A DNA stretch of 64,000 bases from NCBI RefSeq assembly GCF_031143425.1, contig NC_090445.1, forward strand, positions 1,578,928,049-1,578,992,048. The letters run 5' to 3'. The first letter of the stretch is position 1. Every line of letters begins with the position of its first letter. Of this stretch, positions 47,801-61,147 are shown in pieces. A program made the translations under genes and the position numbers. The notes under the pieces are model-generated. The model made no database searches. It saw nothing but the letters and a program-made list of their open reading frames with translations, and was not told the origin of the DNA. Source of the stretch: Pleurodeles waltl. Its lineage: Eukaryota > Chordata > Amphibia > Caudata > Salamandridae.

Positions 47801-49100
47801 GAATTCATTGTAATGACTGCATTTATCATGATGCTTTGGGGCTATTTGAGCAGAAATGTAAGACAGGGTGCTCCCTTTTTGGATTCTGTATTTAACGGCT
47901 CCCGTGAGCCTTTGAGCTGACGAGCTCTGGTGAAGCACCTGTGCGCCTACTGAGTGGTACAAAAACCTGAGAATACGTTTAGGCGGCATTTCAAGCATCC
48001 CTGTCTGCCACACTTTGGTCTCCGCTGATGACGGCCGAAAGCCAGAAACACGTGTCCGGAGATACGGCATTCGCCGCACCAACTTATGGTGAAAAACTTT
48101 CTACAACGTTACAGCACTTGCTACACCCATTTATGGTGAAAGACTTTTTGAAATATTATTCTAATTCATTCTAATGACTGTATTTATCATGATGCTTTGG
48201 GGCTATTCGAGCTGAAATGTAAGACAGGGTGCTCCCTTTTTGGATTGTGTATTTTAACGGCTCCCGCAAGCCTTTGAGCTGACGAGCTCTGGTGAACGAC
48301 CTGTGTGCCCACTGAGTGGTACAAAAACCTGAAAATACGGTTAGGTGACATTTCAAGCAACCCTGACTGCCACACTTTGCTCTCCGCTGATGACGGCCGA
48401 AAGCCAGAAACACGTGTCCGGAGATATGGCATTTGTCACACCAACTTATGGTGAAAAACTTTCTACAACTTTACAGCACTATGCACCGATTTATGGTGAA
48501 AGACTTTTTGAAATATTATTCGAATTTATTCTAATGACTGCATTTATCATGTTGCTTTGGGGCTATTCGAGCTGAAATGTAAGACAGGGTGCTCCCTTTT
48601 TGGATTGTGTATTTAACGGCTCCCATGAGCCTTTGAGCTGACGAGCTCTGGAGAAGCACCTGTGTGCCTACTGAGTGGTACAAAAACTTGAGAATACGTT
48701 TAGGCGGCATTTCAAGCAACCCTGTCTGCCACACTTTGCTCTCCGCTGATGACGGCCGAAAGCCAGAAACACGTGTCCGGAGATACGGCATTCGCCGCAC
48801 CAACTTATGGTGAAAAACTTTCTACAACGTTTCAGCACTTGCTGCACCCATCTATGGTGAAAGACGTTTTGAAATATTATTCAAATTCATTCTAATGACT
48901 GCAGTTATCATGATGCTTTGGGCCTATTCGAGCTGAAATGTAAGACAGGGTGCTCCCCTTTTGGATTGTGTATTTAACGGCTCCCGTGAGCCTTTGAGCT
49001 GACGAGCTCTGGTGAAGCACCTGGGCGCCTACTGAATGGTACAAAAACCTGAGAATATGTTTAGGCGGCATTTCAAGCAACCCTGTCTGCCACACTTTGC

Positions 49101-49144
49101 TCTCCGCTGATAACGGCCGAAAGCCAGAAACACGTGTCCGGAGA
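49101..49144 (+). ncRNA. hammerhead with G8 replaced by A
   Basis: The core reads CUGAUAA: the G8 general-acid position is A at 49,112. Stems and GUC are intact. Predicted to be strongly impaired. Confidence 0.75.
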
Positions 49145-52100
49145 TATGGCATTCACCGCACCAACTTATGGTGAAAAACATTCTACAACGTTACAGCACT
49201 TGCTGCACCCATTTATGGTGAAAGACTTTTTGAAATATTATTCAAATTCATTCTAATGACTGCATTTATCATGATGCTTTGGGGCTGTTCGAGCTGAAAT
49301 GTAAGACAGGGTGCTCCCCTTTTGGATTGTGTATTTAACGGCTCCCTTGAGCCTTTGAGCTGACGAGCTCTGGTGAAGCACCTGTGCGCCTACTGAGTGG
49401 TACAAAAACCTGATAATACGTTTAGGCGGAATTCCAAGCAACCCTGTCTGCCACACTTTGCTCTCCGCTGATGACGGCCGAAAGCCAGAAACACGTGTCC
49501 GGAGATACGGCATTCGCCGCACCAACTTATAGTGAAAAACTTTCTACAACGTTACAGCACTTGCTGCACCTATTAATGGTGAAAGACTTTTTGAAATATT
49601 ATTCGAATTCATTGTAATGACTGCATTTATCATGATGTTTTGGGGCTCTTTGAGCTGAAATGTAAGACAGGGTGCTCCCTTTTTGGATTCTGTATTTAAC
49701 GGCTCCCGTGAGCCTTTGAGCTGACGAGGTCTGGTGAAGCACGTGTGCGCCTACTGAGTGGTAAAAAAACATGAGAATACGTTTAGGCGGCATTTCAAGC
49801 AACCCTGTCTGCCACACTTTGCTCTCCGCTGATGACGGCTGAAAGCCAGAAACACGTGTCCGGAGATACGGCATTCGCTGCACCAACTTATGGTCAAAAA
49901 CGTTCTACAACGTTACAGCACTTGCTGCACCCATTTATGGTGAAAGACTTTTTGAAATATTATTCGAATTCATTCTAATGACTGCATTTATCATGATGCT
50001 TTGGGGCTATTCGAGCTGAAATGTAAGACAGGGAGCTCCCTTTTTGGATTGTGTATTTAACGGCTCCCGCGAGCCTTTGAGCTGACGAGCTCTGGTGAAG
50101 CACCTGTGCGTCTACTGAGTGGTACAAAAACCTGAAAATACGTTTAGGTGACATTTCAAGCAACCCTGTCTGCCACACTTTGCTCTCCGCTGATGACGGC
50201 CGAAAGCCAGAAACACGTGTCCGGAGATATGGCATTTGTCATACCAACTTATGGTGAAAAACTTTCCACAACTTTACAGCACTATGCACCGATTTATGGT
50301 GAAAGACTTTTTGAAATATTATTCGAATTCATTCTAATGACTGCATTTATCATGTTGCTTTGGGGCTATTCGAGCTGAAATGTAAGACAGGGTGCTCCCT
50401 TTTTGGATTGTGTATTTAACGGCTCCCATGAGCCTTTGAGCTGACGAGCTCTGGAGAAGCACCTGTGTGCCTACTGAGTGGTACAAAAACTTGAGAATAC
50501 GTTTAGGCGGCATTTCAAGCAACCCTGTCTGCCACACTTTGCTCTCCGCTGATGACGGCCGAAAGCCAGAAACACGTGTCCGGAGATACGACATTCGCCG
50601 CACCAACTTATTGTGAAAAACTTTCTACAACGTTTCAGCACTTGCTGCACCCATTTATGGTGAAAGACGTTTTGAAATATTATTCGAATTCATTCTAATG
50701 ACTGCAGTTATTATGATGCTTTGGGCCTATTCGAGCTGAAATGTAAGACAGGGTGCTCCCCTTTTGGATTGTGTATTTAACGGCTCCCGTGAGCCTTTGA
50801 GCTGACGAGTTCTGGTGAAGCACCTGTGCGCCTACTGAGTGGTACAAATACCTGAGAATACGTTTAGGAGGCAATTCAAGCAACCTTGTCTGCCACACTT
50901 TGCTCTCCGCTGATGACGGCCGAAAGCCAGAAACACATGTCCGGAGATACGGCATTTGCCACACCAACTTATGGTGAAAAACTTTCTACAACTTTACAGC
51001 ACTATGCACCGATTTATGGTGAAAGACTTTTTGAAATATTATTCGAATTCATTCTAATGACTGCATTTATCATGTTGCTTTGGGGCTATTCGATCTGAAA
51101 TGTAAAACAGGGTGCTCCCTTTTTGGATTGTGTATTTAACGGCTCCCATGAGCCTTTGAGCTGACGAGCTCTGGTGAAACATCTGTGCGCCTACTGAGTG
51201 GTACAAAAACCTGAGAATACGTTTAGGCTGCATTTCAAGCAACCCTGACTGCCACACTTTGCTCTCCGCTGATGACTGGCGAAAGCCAGAAACACGTGTC
51301 CGGAGATACGGCATTCGCCGCGCCAACTTATGGTGAAAAACTTTCTACAACGTTACAGCACTTGTTGCACCCATTTATGGTGAAAGACTTTTTGAAATAT
51401 TATTCGAATTCATTCTAATGACTGCATTTATCATGATGCTTTGGGGCTATTCGAGCTGAAATGTAAGACAGAGAGCTCCCCTTTTGGATTGTGTATTTAA
51501 CGGCTCCCGTGAGCCTTTGAGCTGACGAGTTCTGGTGAAGCACCTGTGCGCCTACTGAGTGGTACAAATACCTGAGAATACGTTTAGGAGGCAATTCAAG
51601 CAACCTTGTCTGCCACACTTTGCTCTCCGCTGATGACGGCCGAAAGCCAGAAACACATGTCCGGAGATACGGCATTTGCCACACCAACTTATGGTGAAAA
51701 ACTTTCTACAACTTTACAGCACTATGCACCGATTTATGGTGAAAGACTTTTTGAAATATTATTCGAATTCATTGTAATGACTGCATTTATGATGATGCTT
51801 TGGGGCTATTTGAGCTGAAATGTAAGACAGGGTGCTCCCTTTTTGGATTCTGTATTTAACGGCTCCCGTGAGCGTTTGAGCTGACGAGCTCTGGTGAAGC
51901 ACCTGTGCGCCTACTGAGTGGTACAAAAACCTGAGAATACGTTTAGGCGGCATTTCAAGCAACCCTGTCTGCCACACTTTGCTCTCCGCTGATGACGGCC
52001 GAAAGCCAGAAACCCGTGTCCGGAGATACAGCATTCGCTGCACCAACTTATGGTGAAAAACTTTCTACAACGTTACAGCACTTGTTGCACCCATTTATGG

Positions 52101-54658
52101 TGAAAGACTTTTTGAAATATTATTCGAATTCATTCTAATGACTGCATTTATCATGATGCTTTGGGGCTATTCGAGCTGAAATGTAAGACAGAGAGCTCCC
52201 TTTTTGGATTGTGTATTTTAACGGCTCCCGCGAGCCTTTGAGCTGACGAGCTCTGGTGAAGCACCTGTGTGCCTAGGGAGTGGTACAAAAACCTGAAAAT
52301 ACGGTTAGGTGACATTTCAAGCAACCCTGTCTGCCACACTTTGCTCTCCGCTGATGACGGCCGAATGCCAGAAACACGTGTCCGGAGATATGGCATTTGT
52401 CACACCAACTTATGGTGAAAAACTTTCTACAACTTTACAGCACTATGCACCGATTTATGGTGAAAGACTTTTTGAAATATTATTCGAATTCATTCTAATG
52501 ACTGCACTTATCATGTTGCTTTGGGGCTATTCGAGCTGAAATGTAAGACAGGGTGCTCCCTTTTTGGATTGTGTATTTAACGGCTCCCATGAGCCTTTGA
52601 GCTGACGAGCTCTGGAGAAGCACCTGTGTGCCTACTGAGTGGTACAAAAACTTGCGAATACGTTTAGGCGGCATTTCAAGCAACCCTGTCTGCCACACTT
52701 TGCTCTCCACTGATGACGGCCGAAAGTCAGAAACACGTGTCCGGAGATATGGCATTCGCCACACCAACTTATGGTGAAAAACTTTCTACAACGTTTCAGC
52801 ACTTGCTGCACCCATTTATGGTGAAAGACGTTTTGAAATATTATTCAAATTCATTCTAATGACTGCAGTTATCATGATGCTTTGGGCCTATTTGAGCTGA
52901 AATGTAAGACAGGGTGCTCCCCTTTTGGATTGTGTATTTAACGGCTCCCGTGAGCCTTTGAGCTGACGAACTCTGGTGAAGCACCTGGGCGCCTACTGAA
53001 TGGTACAAAAACCTGAGAATACGTTTAGGCGGCATTTCAAGCAACCCTGTCTGCCACACTTTGCTCTCCGCTGATGACGGCCGAAAGCCAGAAACACGTG
53101 TCCGGAGATGCGGCATTCGCCGCACCAACTTATAGTGAAAAACTTTCTACAACGTTACAGCACTTGCTGCACCCATTTATGGTGAAAGACTTTTTGAAAT
53201 ATTATTCAAATTCATTGTAATGACTGCATTTATCATGATGCTTTGGGGCTATTTGAGCTGAAATGTAAGACAGGGTGCTCCCTTTTTGGATTCTGTATTT
53301 AACGGCTCCCGTGAGCCTTTGAGCAGACGAGCTCTTGTGAAGCACCTGTGCGCCTACTAAGTGGTACAAAAACCTGAGAATACGTTTAGGAGGCATTTCA
53401 AGCAACCCTGTCTGCCACACTTTGCTCTCCGCTGATGACGGCCGAAAGCCAGAAACACGTGTCCGGAGATACGGCATTCGCCGCACCAACTTATGGTGAA
53501 AAACTTTCTACAACGTTACAGCACTTGCTGCACCCATTTATGGTGAAAGACTTTTTGAAATATTATTCAAATTCATTCTAATGACTGCATTTATCATGAT
53601 GCTTTGGGGCTATTCGAGCTGAAATGTAAGAGAGGGTGCTCCCTTTTTGGATTGTGTATTTAACGGCTCCCGCGAGCCTATGAGCTAACGAGCTGTGGTG
53701 AAGCACCTGTGCGCCTACTGAGTGGTACAAAAACCTGAAAATACGTTTAGGTGACATTTCAAGCAACCCTGTCTGCCACACTTTGCTCTCTGCTGATGAC
53801 GGCCGAAAGCCAGAAACACGTTTCCGGAGATATGGCATTTGCCACATCAACTTATGGTGAAAAACTTTCTACAACTTTACAGCACTATGCACCGATTTAT
53901 GGTGAAAGACTTTTTGAAATATTATTCGAATTCATTCTAATGACTGCATTTATGATGTTGCTTTGGGGCTATTCCACCTGAAATGTAAGACAGGGTGCTC
54001 CCTTTTTGGATTGTGTATTTAACGGCTCCCGTGAGCCTTTGAGCTGACGAGCTCTGGTGAAGCACCTGTGCGCCTACTGTGTGGTACAAAAACCTGAGAA
54101 TACGTTTAGGTGGCATTTCACGCAACCCTGTCTGCCACACTTTGCTCTCCGCTGATGACGGCCGAAAGCCAGAAACACGTGTCCGGAGATACGGCATTCG
54201 CCGCACCAACTTATGGTGAAAAACTTTCTACAACGTTACAGCACTTGCTGCACCCATTTATGGTGGAAGACTTTTTGAAATATTATTCAAATTCATTCTA
54301 ATGACTGCATTTATCATGAAGCTTTAGGGATATTCGAGCTGAAATGTAAGACAGGGTGCTACCTTTTTGGATTGTGTATTTAATGGCTCCCGTGAGCCTT
54401 TGAGCTGACGAGCTCTGGTGAAGAACCTGTGCGCCTACTGAGAGGTACAAAAACCTGAGAATACGTTTAGGCAGCATTTCAAGCAACCCTGCCTGCCACA
54501 CTTTGCTCTCCGCTGATGACGGCCAAAAGCCAGAAACACATGTCCGGAGATACGGCATTCTCCGCACCAACTTATGGTGAAAAACTTTCTACAACGTTAC
54601 AGCACTTGCTGCACCCATTTATGGTGAAAGACTTTTTGAAATATTATTCGAATTCATT

Positions 54659-57600
54659 CTAATGACTGTATTTATCATGATACTTTGGTACTATTCGAGC
54701 TGAAATGTAAGACAGGGTGCTCCCTTTTTGGATTGTGTATTTAACAGCTCCCGTGAGCCTTTGAGCTGACGAGCTCTGGTGAAGCACCTGTGCGCCTACT
54801 GAGTGGTACAAAAACCTCAGAATACGTTTAAGCGGCATTTCAAGCAACCCTGTCTGCCACAATTTGCTCTCCGCTGATGACGTCCGAAAGCCAGAAATAC
54901 GTGTCCGGAGATAAGCATTCGCCGCACCAACTTATGGTGAAAAACTTTCTACAACGTTACAGCACTTGCTGCACCCATTTATGGTGAAAGACTTTTTGAA
55001 ATATTATTCAAATTTATTCTAATGACTGAATTTATCATGATGCTTTGGGGCTATTCGAGCTGAAATGTAAGACAGGGTGCTCCCTTTTTGGATTGTGTAT
55101 TTAACAGATCCCGTGAGCCTTTGAGCTGACGAGCTCTGGTGAAGCACCTGTGTGCCTACTGAGTGGTATAAAAACCTGAGAATACGTTTAGGTGGCATTT
55201 GAAGCAACCCTGTCTGCCACACTTTGCTCTCCGCTGATGACTGCCGAAAGCCAGAAACGCGTGTCCAGAGATGCGGCATTCGCCACACCAACTTATGGTG
55301 AAAAACTTTCTACAACGTTACAGCACTTGCTGCACCCATTTATGGTGAAAAACTTTTTGAAATATTATTCGAATTCATTCTAATGACTGCACTTATCATG
55401 TTGCTTTGGGGCTATTCGAGCTGCAATGTAAGACAGGGTGCTCCCTTTTTGGATTGTGTATTTAACGGCTCCCGTGAGCCTTTGAGCTGACGAGCTCTGG
55501 TGAAGCACCTGTGCGCCTACTGAGTGGTACAAAAACCTGAGAATACGTTTAGGTGACATTTCAAGCAACCCTGTCTGCCACACTTTGCTCTCCGCTGATG
55601 ACGGCCGAAAGCCAGAAACACGTGTCCGGAGATACGGCATTCGCCACACCAACTTATGGTGAAAAACTTTCTACAACTTTACATCACTTGCTGCACCCAT
55701 TTATGGTGAAAGACGTTTTGAAATATTATTCGACTTCATTCTAATGACTGCATTTATCATGTTGCTTTGGGGCTATTCGAGCTGAAATGTAAGACAGGGT
55801 GCTCCCTTTTTGGATTGTGTATTTAACGGCTCCCGTGAGCCTTTGAGCTGACGAGCTCTGGTGAAGCACCTGTGCTCCTACTGAGTGGTACAAAAACCTG
55901 GGAATACATTTAGGCGGCATTACAAGCAACCCTGTCTGCCACACTTTGCTCTCCGCTGATGACGGCCAAAAGCCAGAAACACGTGTCCGGAGATACGGCA
56001 TTCGCCGCACAAACTTATGGTGAAAAACTTTCTACAACGTTACAGCACTATGCACCGATTTATGGTGAAATACTTTTTGAAATATTATTCAAATTCATTC
56101 TAATGACTGCATTTATCATGTTGCTTTAGGGCTATTCGAGCTGAAATGTAAGACAGGGTGCTCCCTTTTTGGATTGTGTATTTAACGGCTCCCATGAGCC
56201 TTTGAGCTGACGAGCTCTGGAGAAGCACCTGTGCGCCTACTGAGTGGTACAAAAACTTGAGAATACGTTTAGGCGGCATTTCAAGCAACCCTGTCTGCCA
56301 CACTTTGCTCTCCGCTGATGACGGCCGAAAGCCAGAAACACGTGTCTGGAGATACGGCATTCGCCACACCAACTTATGGTGAAAAACTTTCTACAACGTT
56401 TCAGCACTTGCTGCACCCATTTATGGTGAAAGACGTTTTGAAATATTATTCAAATTCATTCTAATGACTGCAGTTATCATGATGCTTTGGGCCTATTCGA
56501 GCTGAAATGTAAGACAGGGTGCTCCCTTTTTGGATTGTGTATTTAACGGCTCCCGTGAGCCTTTGAGCTGACGAGCTCTGGTGAAGCACCTGTGCTCCTA
56601 CTGAGTGGTACAAAAACCTGGGAATACGTTTAGGCGGCATTACAAGCAACCCTGTCTGCCACACTTTGCTCTCCGCTGATGACGGCCAAAAGCCAGAAAC
56701 ACGTGTCCGGAGATCCGGCATTCGCCGCACCAACTTATGGTGAAAAACTTTCTACAACGTTACAGCACTTGCTGCACCCATTTATGGTGAAAGACTTTTT
56801 GAAATATTATTCGAATTCATTCTAATGACTGCATTTATCATGATACTTTGGTACTATTCGAGCTGAAATGTAAGACAGGGTGCTCCCTTTTTGGATTGTG
56901 TATTTAACAGCTCCCGTGAGCCTTTGAGCTGACGAGCTCTGGTGAAGCACCTGTGCGCCTACTGAGTGGTACAAAAACCTCAGAATACGTTTAGGCGGCA
57001 TTTCAAGCAACCCTGTCTGCCACAATTTGCTCTCCGCTGATGACGCCCGAAAGCCAGAAATACGTGTCCTGAGATAAGCATTCGCCGCACCAACTTATGG
57101 TGAAAAACTTTCTACAACGTTACAGCACTTGCTGCACCCATTTATGGTGAAAGACTTTTTGAAATATTATTCAAATTTATTCTAATGACTGAATTTATCA
57201 TGATGCTTTGGGGCTATTCGAGCTGAAATGTAAGACAGGGTGCTCCCTTTTTGGATTGTGTATTTAACAGCTCCCGTGAGCCTTTGAGCTGACGAGCTCT
57301 GGTGAAGCACCTGTGTGCCTACTGAGTGGTATAAAAACCTGAGAATACGTTTAGGTGGCATTTGAAGCAACCCTGTCTGCCACACTTTGCTCTCCGCTGA
57401 TGACTGCCGAAAGCCAGAAACGCGTGTCCAGAGATGCGGCATTCGCCACACCAACTTATGGTGAAAAACTTTCTACAACGTTACAGCACTTGCTGCACCC
57501 ATTTATGGTGAAAGACTTTTTGAAATATTATTCGAATTCATTCTAATGACTGCACTTATCATGTTGCTTTGGGGCTATTCGAGCTGCAATGTAAGACAGG

Positions 57601-60600
57601 GTGCTCCCTTTTTGGATTGTGTATTTAACGGCTCCCGTGAGCCTTTGAGCTGACGAGCTCTGGTGAAGCACCTGTGCGCCTACTGAGTGGTACAAAAACC
57701 TGAGAATACGTTTAGGTGACATTTCAAGCAACCCTGTCTGCCACACTTTGCTCTCCGCTGATGACGGCCGAAAGCCAGAAACACGTGTCCGGAGATACGG
57801 CATTCGCCACACCAACTTATGGTGAAAAACTTTCTACAACTTTACATCACTTGCTGCACCCATTTATGGTGAAAGACGTTTTGAAATATTATTCAACTTC
57901 ATTCTAATGACTGCATTTATCATGTTGCTTTGGGGCTATTCAAGCTGAAATGTAAGACAGGGTGCTCCCTTTTTGGATTGTGTATTTAACGGCTCCCGTG
58001 AGCCTTTGAGCTGACGAGCTCTGGTGAAGCACCTGTGCTCCTACTGAGTGGTACAAAAACCTGGGAATACATTTAGGCGGCATTACAAGCAACCCTGTCT
58101 GCCACACTTTGCTCTCCGCTGATGACGGCCAAAAGCCAGAAACACGTGTCCGGAGATACGGCATTCGCCGCACAAACTTATGGTGAAAAACTTTCTACAA
58201 CGTTACAGCACTATGCACCGATTTATGGTGAAATACTTTTTGAAATATTATTCAAATTCATTCTAATGACTGCATTTATCATGTTGCTTTAGGGCTATTC
58301 GAGCTGAAATGTAAGACAGGGTGCTCCCTTTTTGGATTGTGTATTTAACGGCTCCCATGAGCCTTTGAGCTGACGAGCTCTGGAGAAGCACCTGTGCGCC
58401 TACTGAGTGGTACAAAAACTTGAGAATACGTTTAGGCGGCATTTCAAGCAACCCTGTCTGCCACACTTTGCTCTCCGCTGATGACGGCCGAAAGCCAGAA
58501 ACACGTGTATGGAGATACGGCATTCGCCACACCAACTTATGGTCAAAAACTTTCTACAACGTTTCAGCACTTGCTGCACCCATTTATGGTGAAAGACGTT
58601 TTGAAATATTATTCAAATTCATTCTAATGACTGCAGTTATCATGATGCTTTGGGCCTATTCGAGCTGAAATGTAAGACAGGGTGCTCCCTTTTTGGATTG
58701 TGTATTTAACGGCTCCCGTGAGCCTTTGAGCTGACGAGCTCTGGTGAAGCACCTGTGCTCCTACTGAGTGGTACAAAAACCTGGGAATACGTTTAGGCGG
58801 CATTACAAGCAACCCTGTCTGCCACACTTTGCTCTCCGCTGATGACGGCCAAAAGCCAGAAACACGTGTCCGGAGATCCGGCATTCGCCGCACCAACTTA
58901 TGGTGAAAAACTTTCTACAACGTTACAGCACTTGCTGCACCCATTTATGGTGAAAGACTTTTTGAAATATTATTCGAATTCATTCTAATGACTTCATTTA
59001 TCATGATACTTTGGTACTATTCGAGCTGAAATGTAAGACAGGGTGCTCCCTTTTTGGATTGTGTATTTAACAGCTCCCGTGAGCCTTTGAGCTGACGAGC
59101 TCTGGTGAAGCACCTGTGCGCCTACTGAGTGGTACAAAAACCTCAGAATACGTTTAGGCGGCATTTCAAGCAACCCTGTCTGCCACAATTTGCTCTCCGC
59201 TGATGACGCCCGAAAGCCAGAAATACGTGTCCTGAGATAAGCATTCGCCGCACCAACTTATGGTGAAAAACTTTCTACAACGTTACAGCACTTGCTGCAC
59301 CCATTTATGGTGAAAGACTTTTTGAAATATTATTCAAATTTATTCTAATGACTGAATTTATCATGATGCTTTGGGGCTATTCGAGCTGAAATGTAAGACA
59401 GGGTGCTCCCTTTTTGGATTGTGTATTTAACAGCTCCCGTGAGCCTTTGAGCTGATGAGCTCTGGTGAAGCACCTGTGTGCCTACTGAGTGGTATAAAAA
59501 CCTGAGAATACGTTTAGGTGGCATTTGAAGCAACCCTGTCTGCCACACTTTGCTCTCCGCTGATGACTGCCGAAATCCAGAAACGCGTGTCCAGAGATGC
59601 GGCATTCGCCACACCAACTTATGGTGAAAAACTTTCTACAACGTTACAGCACTTGCTGCACCCATTTATGGTGAAAGACTTTTTGAAATATTATTCGAAT
59701 TCATTCTAATGACTGCACTTATCATGTTGCTTTGGGGCTATTCGAGCTGCAACGTAAGACAGGGTGCTCCCTTTTTGGATTGTGTATTTAACGGCTCCCG
59801 TGAGCCTTTGAGCTGACGAGCTCTGGTGAAGCACCTGTGCGCCTACTGAGTGGTACAAAAACCTGAGAATACGTTTAGGTGACATTTCAAGCAACCCTGT
59901 CTGCCACACTTTGCTCTCCGCTGATGACGGCCGAAAGCCAGAAACACGTGTCCGGAGATACGGCATTCGCCACACCAACTTATGGTGAAAAACTTTCTAC
60001 AACTTTACATCACTTGCTGCACCCATTTATGGTGAAAGACGTTTTGAAATATTATTCGACTTCATTCTAATGACTGCATTTATCATGTTGCTTTGGGGCT
60101 ATTCGAGCTGAAATGTAAGACAGGGTGCTCCCTTTTTGGATTGTGTATTTAACGGCTCCCGTGAGCCTTTGAGCTGACGAGCTCTGGTGAAGCACCTGTG
60201 CTCCTACTGAGTGGTACAAAAACCTGGGAATACGTTTAGGCGGCATTACAAGCAACCCTGTCTGCCACACTTTGCTCTCCGCTGATGACGGCCAAAAGCC
60301 AGAAACACGTGTCCAGAGATACGGCATTTGCCGCACCAACTTATGGTGAAAAACTTTCTACAACGTTACAGCACTTGCTGCACCCATTTATGGTGAAAGA
60401 CTTTTTGAAATATTATTCGAATTCATTCTAATGACTGCATTTATCATGATGCTTTCGGGCTATTTGAGCTGAAATGTAAGACAGGGTGCTCCCTTTTTGG
60501 ATTGTGTATTTAATGGCTCCCGCGAGCCTTTGAGCTGACGAGCTCTGGTGAAGCACCTGTGCGCCTACTGAGTGGTACAAAAACCTGAAAATACGTTTAG

Positions 60601-61147
60601 ATGACATTTCAAGCAACCCTGTCTGCCACACTTTGCTCTCCGCTGATGACTGCCGAAAGCCAGAAACACGTGTCCGGAGATACGGCATTTGCCACACCAA
60701 CTTATGGTGAAAAACTTTCTACAACTTTACAGCACTATGCACCGATTTATGGTGAAAGACTTTTTGAAATATTATTCGAATTCATTCTAATGACTGCATT
60801 TATCATGTTGCTTTGGGGCTATTCGAGCTGATATGTAAGACAGGGTGCTCCCTTTTTGGATTGTGTATTTAACGGCTCCCATGAGCCTTTGAGCTGACGA
60901 GCTCTTGTGAAGCACCTGTGCGCCTACTGAGTGGTACAAAAACCTGAGAATACGTTTAGGCGGCATTTCAAGCAACCCTGACTGCCACACTTTGCTCTCC
61001 GCTGATGACGGCCGAAAGCCAGAAACACGTGTCCGGAGATACGGCATTCGCCGCGCCAACTTATGGTGAAAAACTTTCTACCACGTTACAGCACTTGCTG
61101 CACCCATTTATGGTGAAAGACTTTTTGAAATATTATTCAAATTAATT
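54659..61147 (+). repeat. higher-order repeat zone 4 (2,163-bp, six monomers)
   Basis: GATACTTTGGTACTATTCG reappears at 54,679, 56,842 and 59,005, exactly 2,163 bp apart. The following monomers keep order and private variants (GAGATAAGCATTCG, AAACGCGTGTCCAGAGATG, TTTACATCACTTGC). Copies two and three share GACGCCCGAAAG and GTGTCCTGAGATAAG, which copy one lacks, so they are the youngest pair. The third copy breaks up near 60.4 kb. Confidence 0.85.
58472..58515 (+). ncRNA. hammerhead with A at the cleavage site
   Basis: The cleavage triplet is GUA (A17 at 58,509) followed by U at 1.1, instead of GUC then C. H17 tolerates A, and U1.1 can wobble with G2.1, so activity may persist. The sister copy one 2,163-bp period to the left keeps GUC followed by U. 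Confidence 0.65.

Larger units (their letters stand above)
42386..54290 (+). repeat. higher-order repeat zone 3 (about 3.97 kb, 11 monomers)
   Basis: A monomer with a 1-bp insertion (GTATTTTAACGGCTCC) occurs at 44,281, 48,249 and 52,213, spacings of 3,968 and 3,964 bp. Other diagnostic monomers follow the same shift, such as CACTTTGCACCG at 42,706 and 46,674. The period is close to 11 x 361 less the 2-bp deletions of 359-bp monomers. A local duplication of about 720 bp (50,695 and 51,415) is nested in the last part. Confidence 0.8.
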
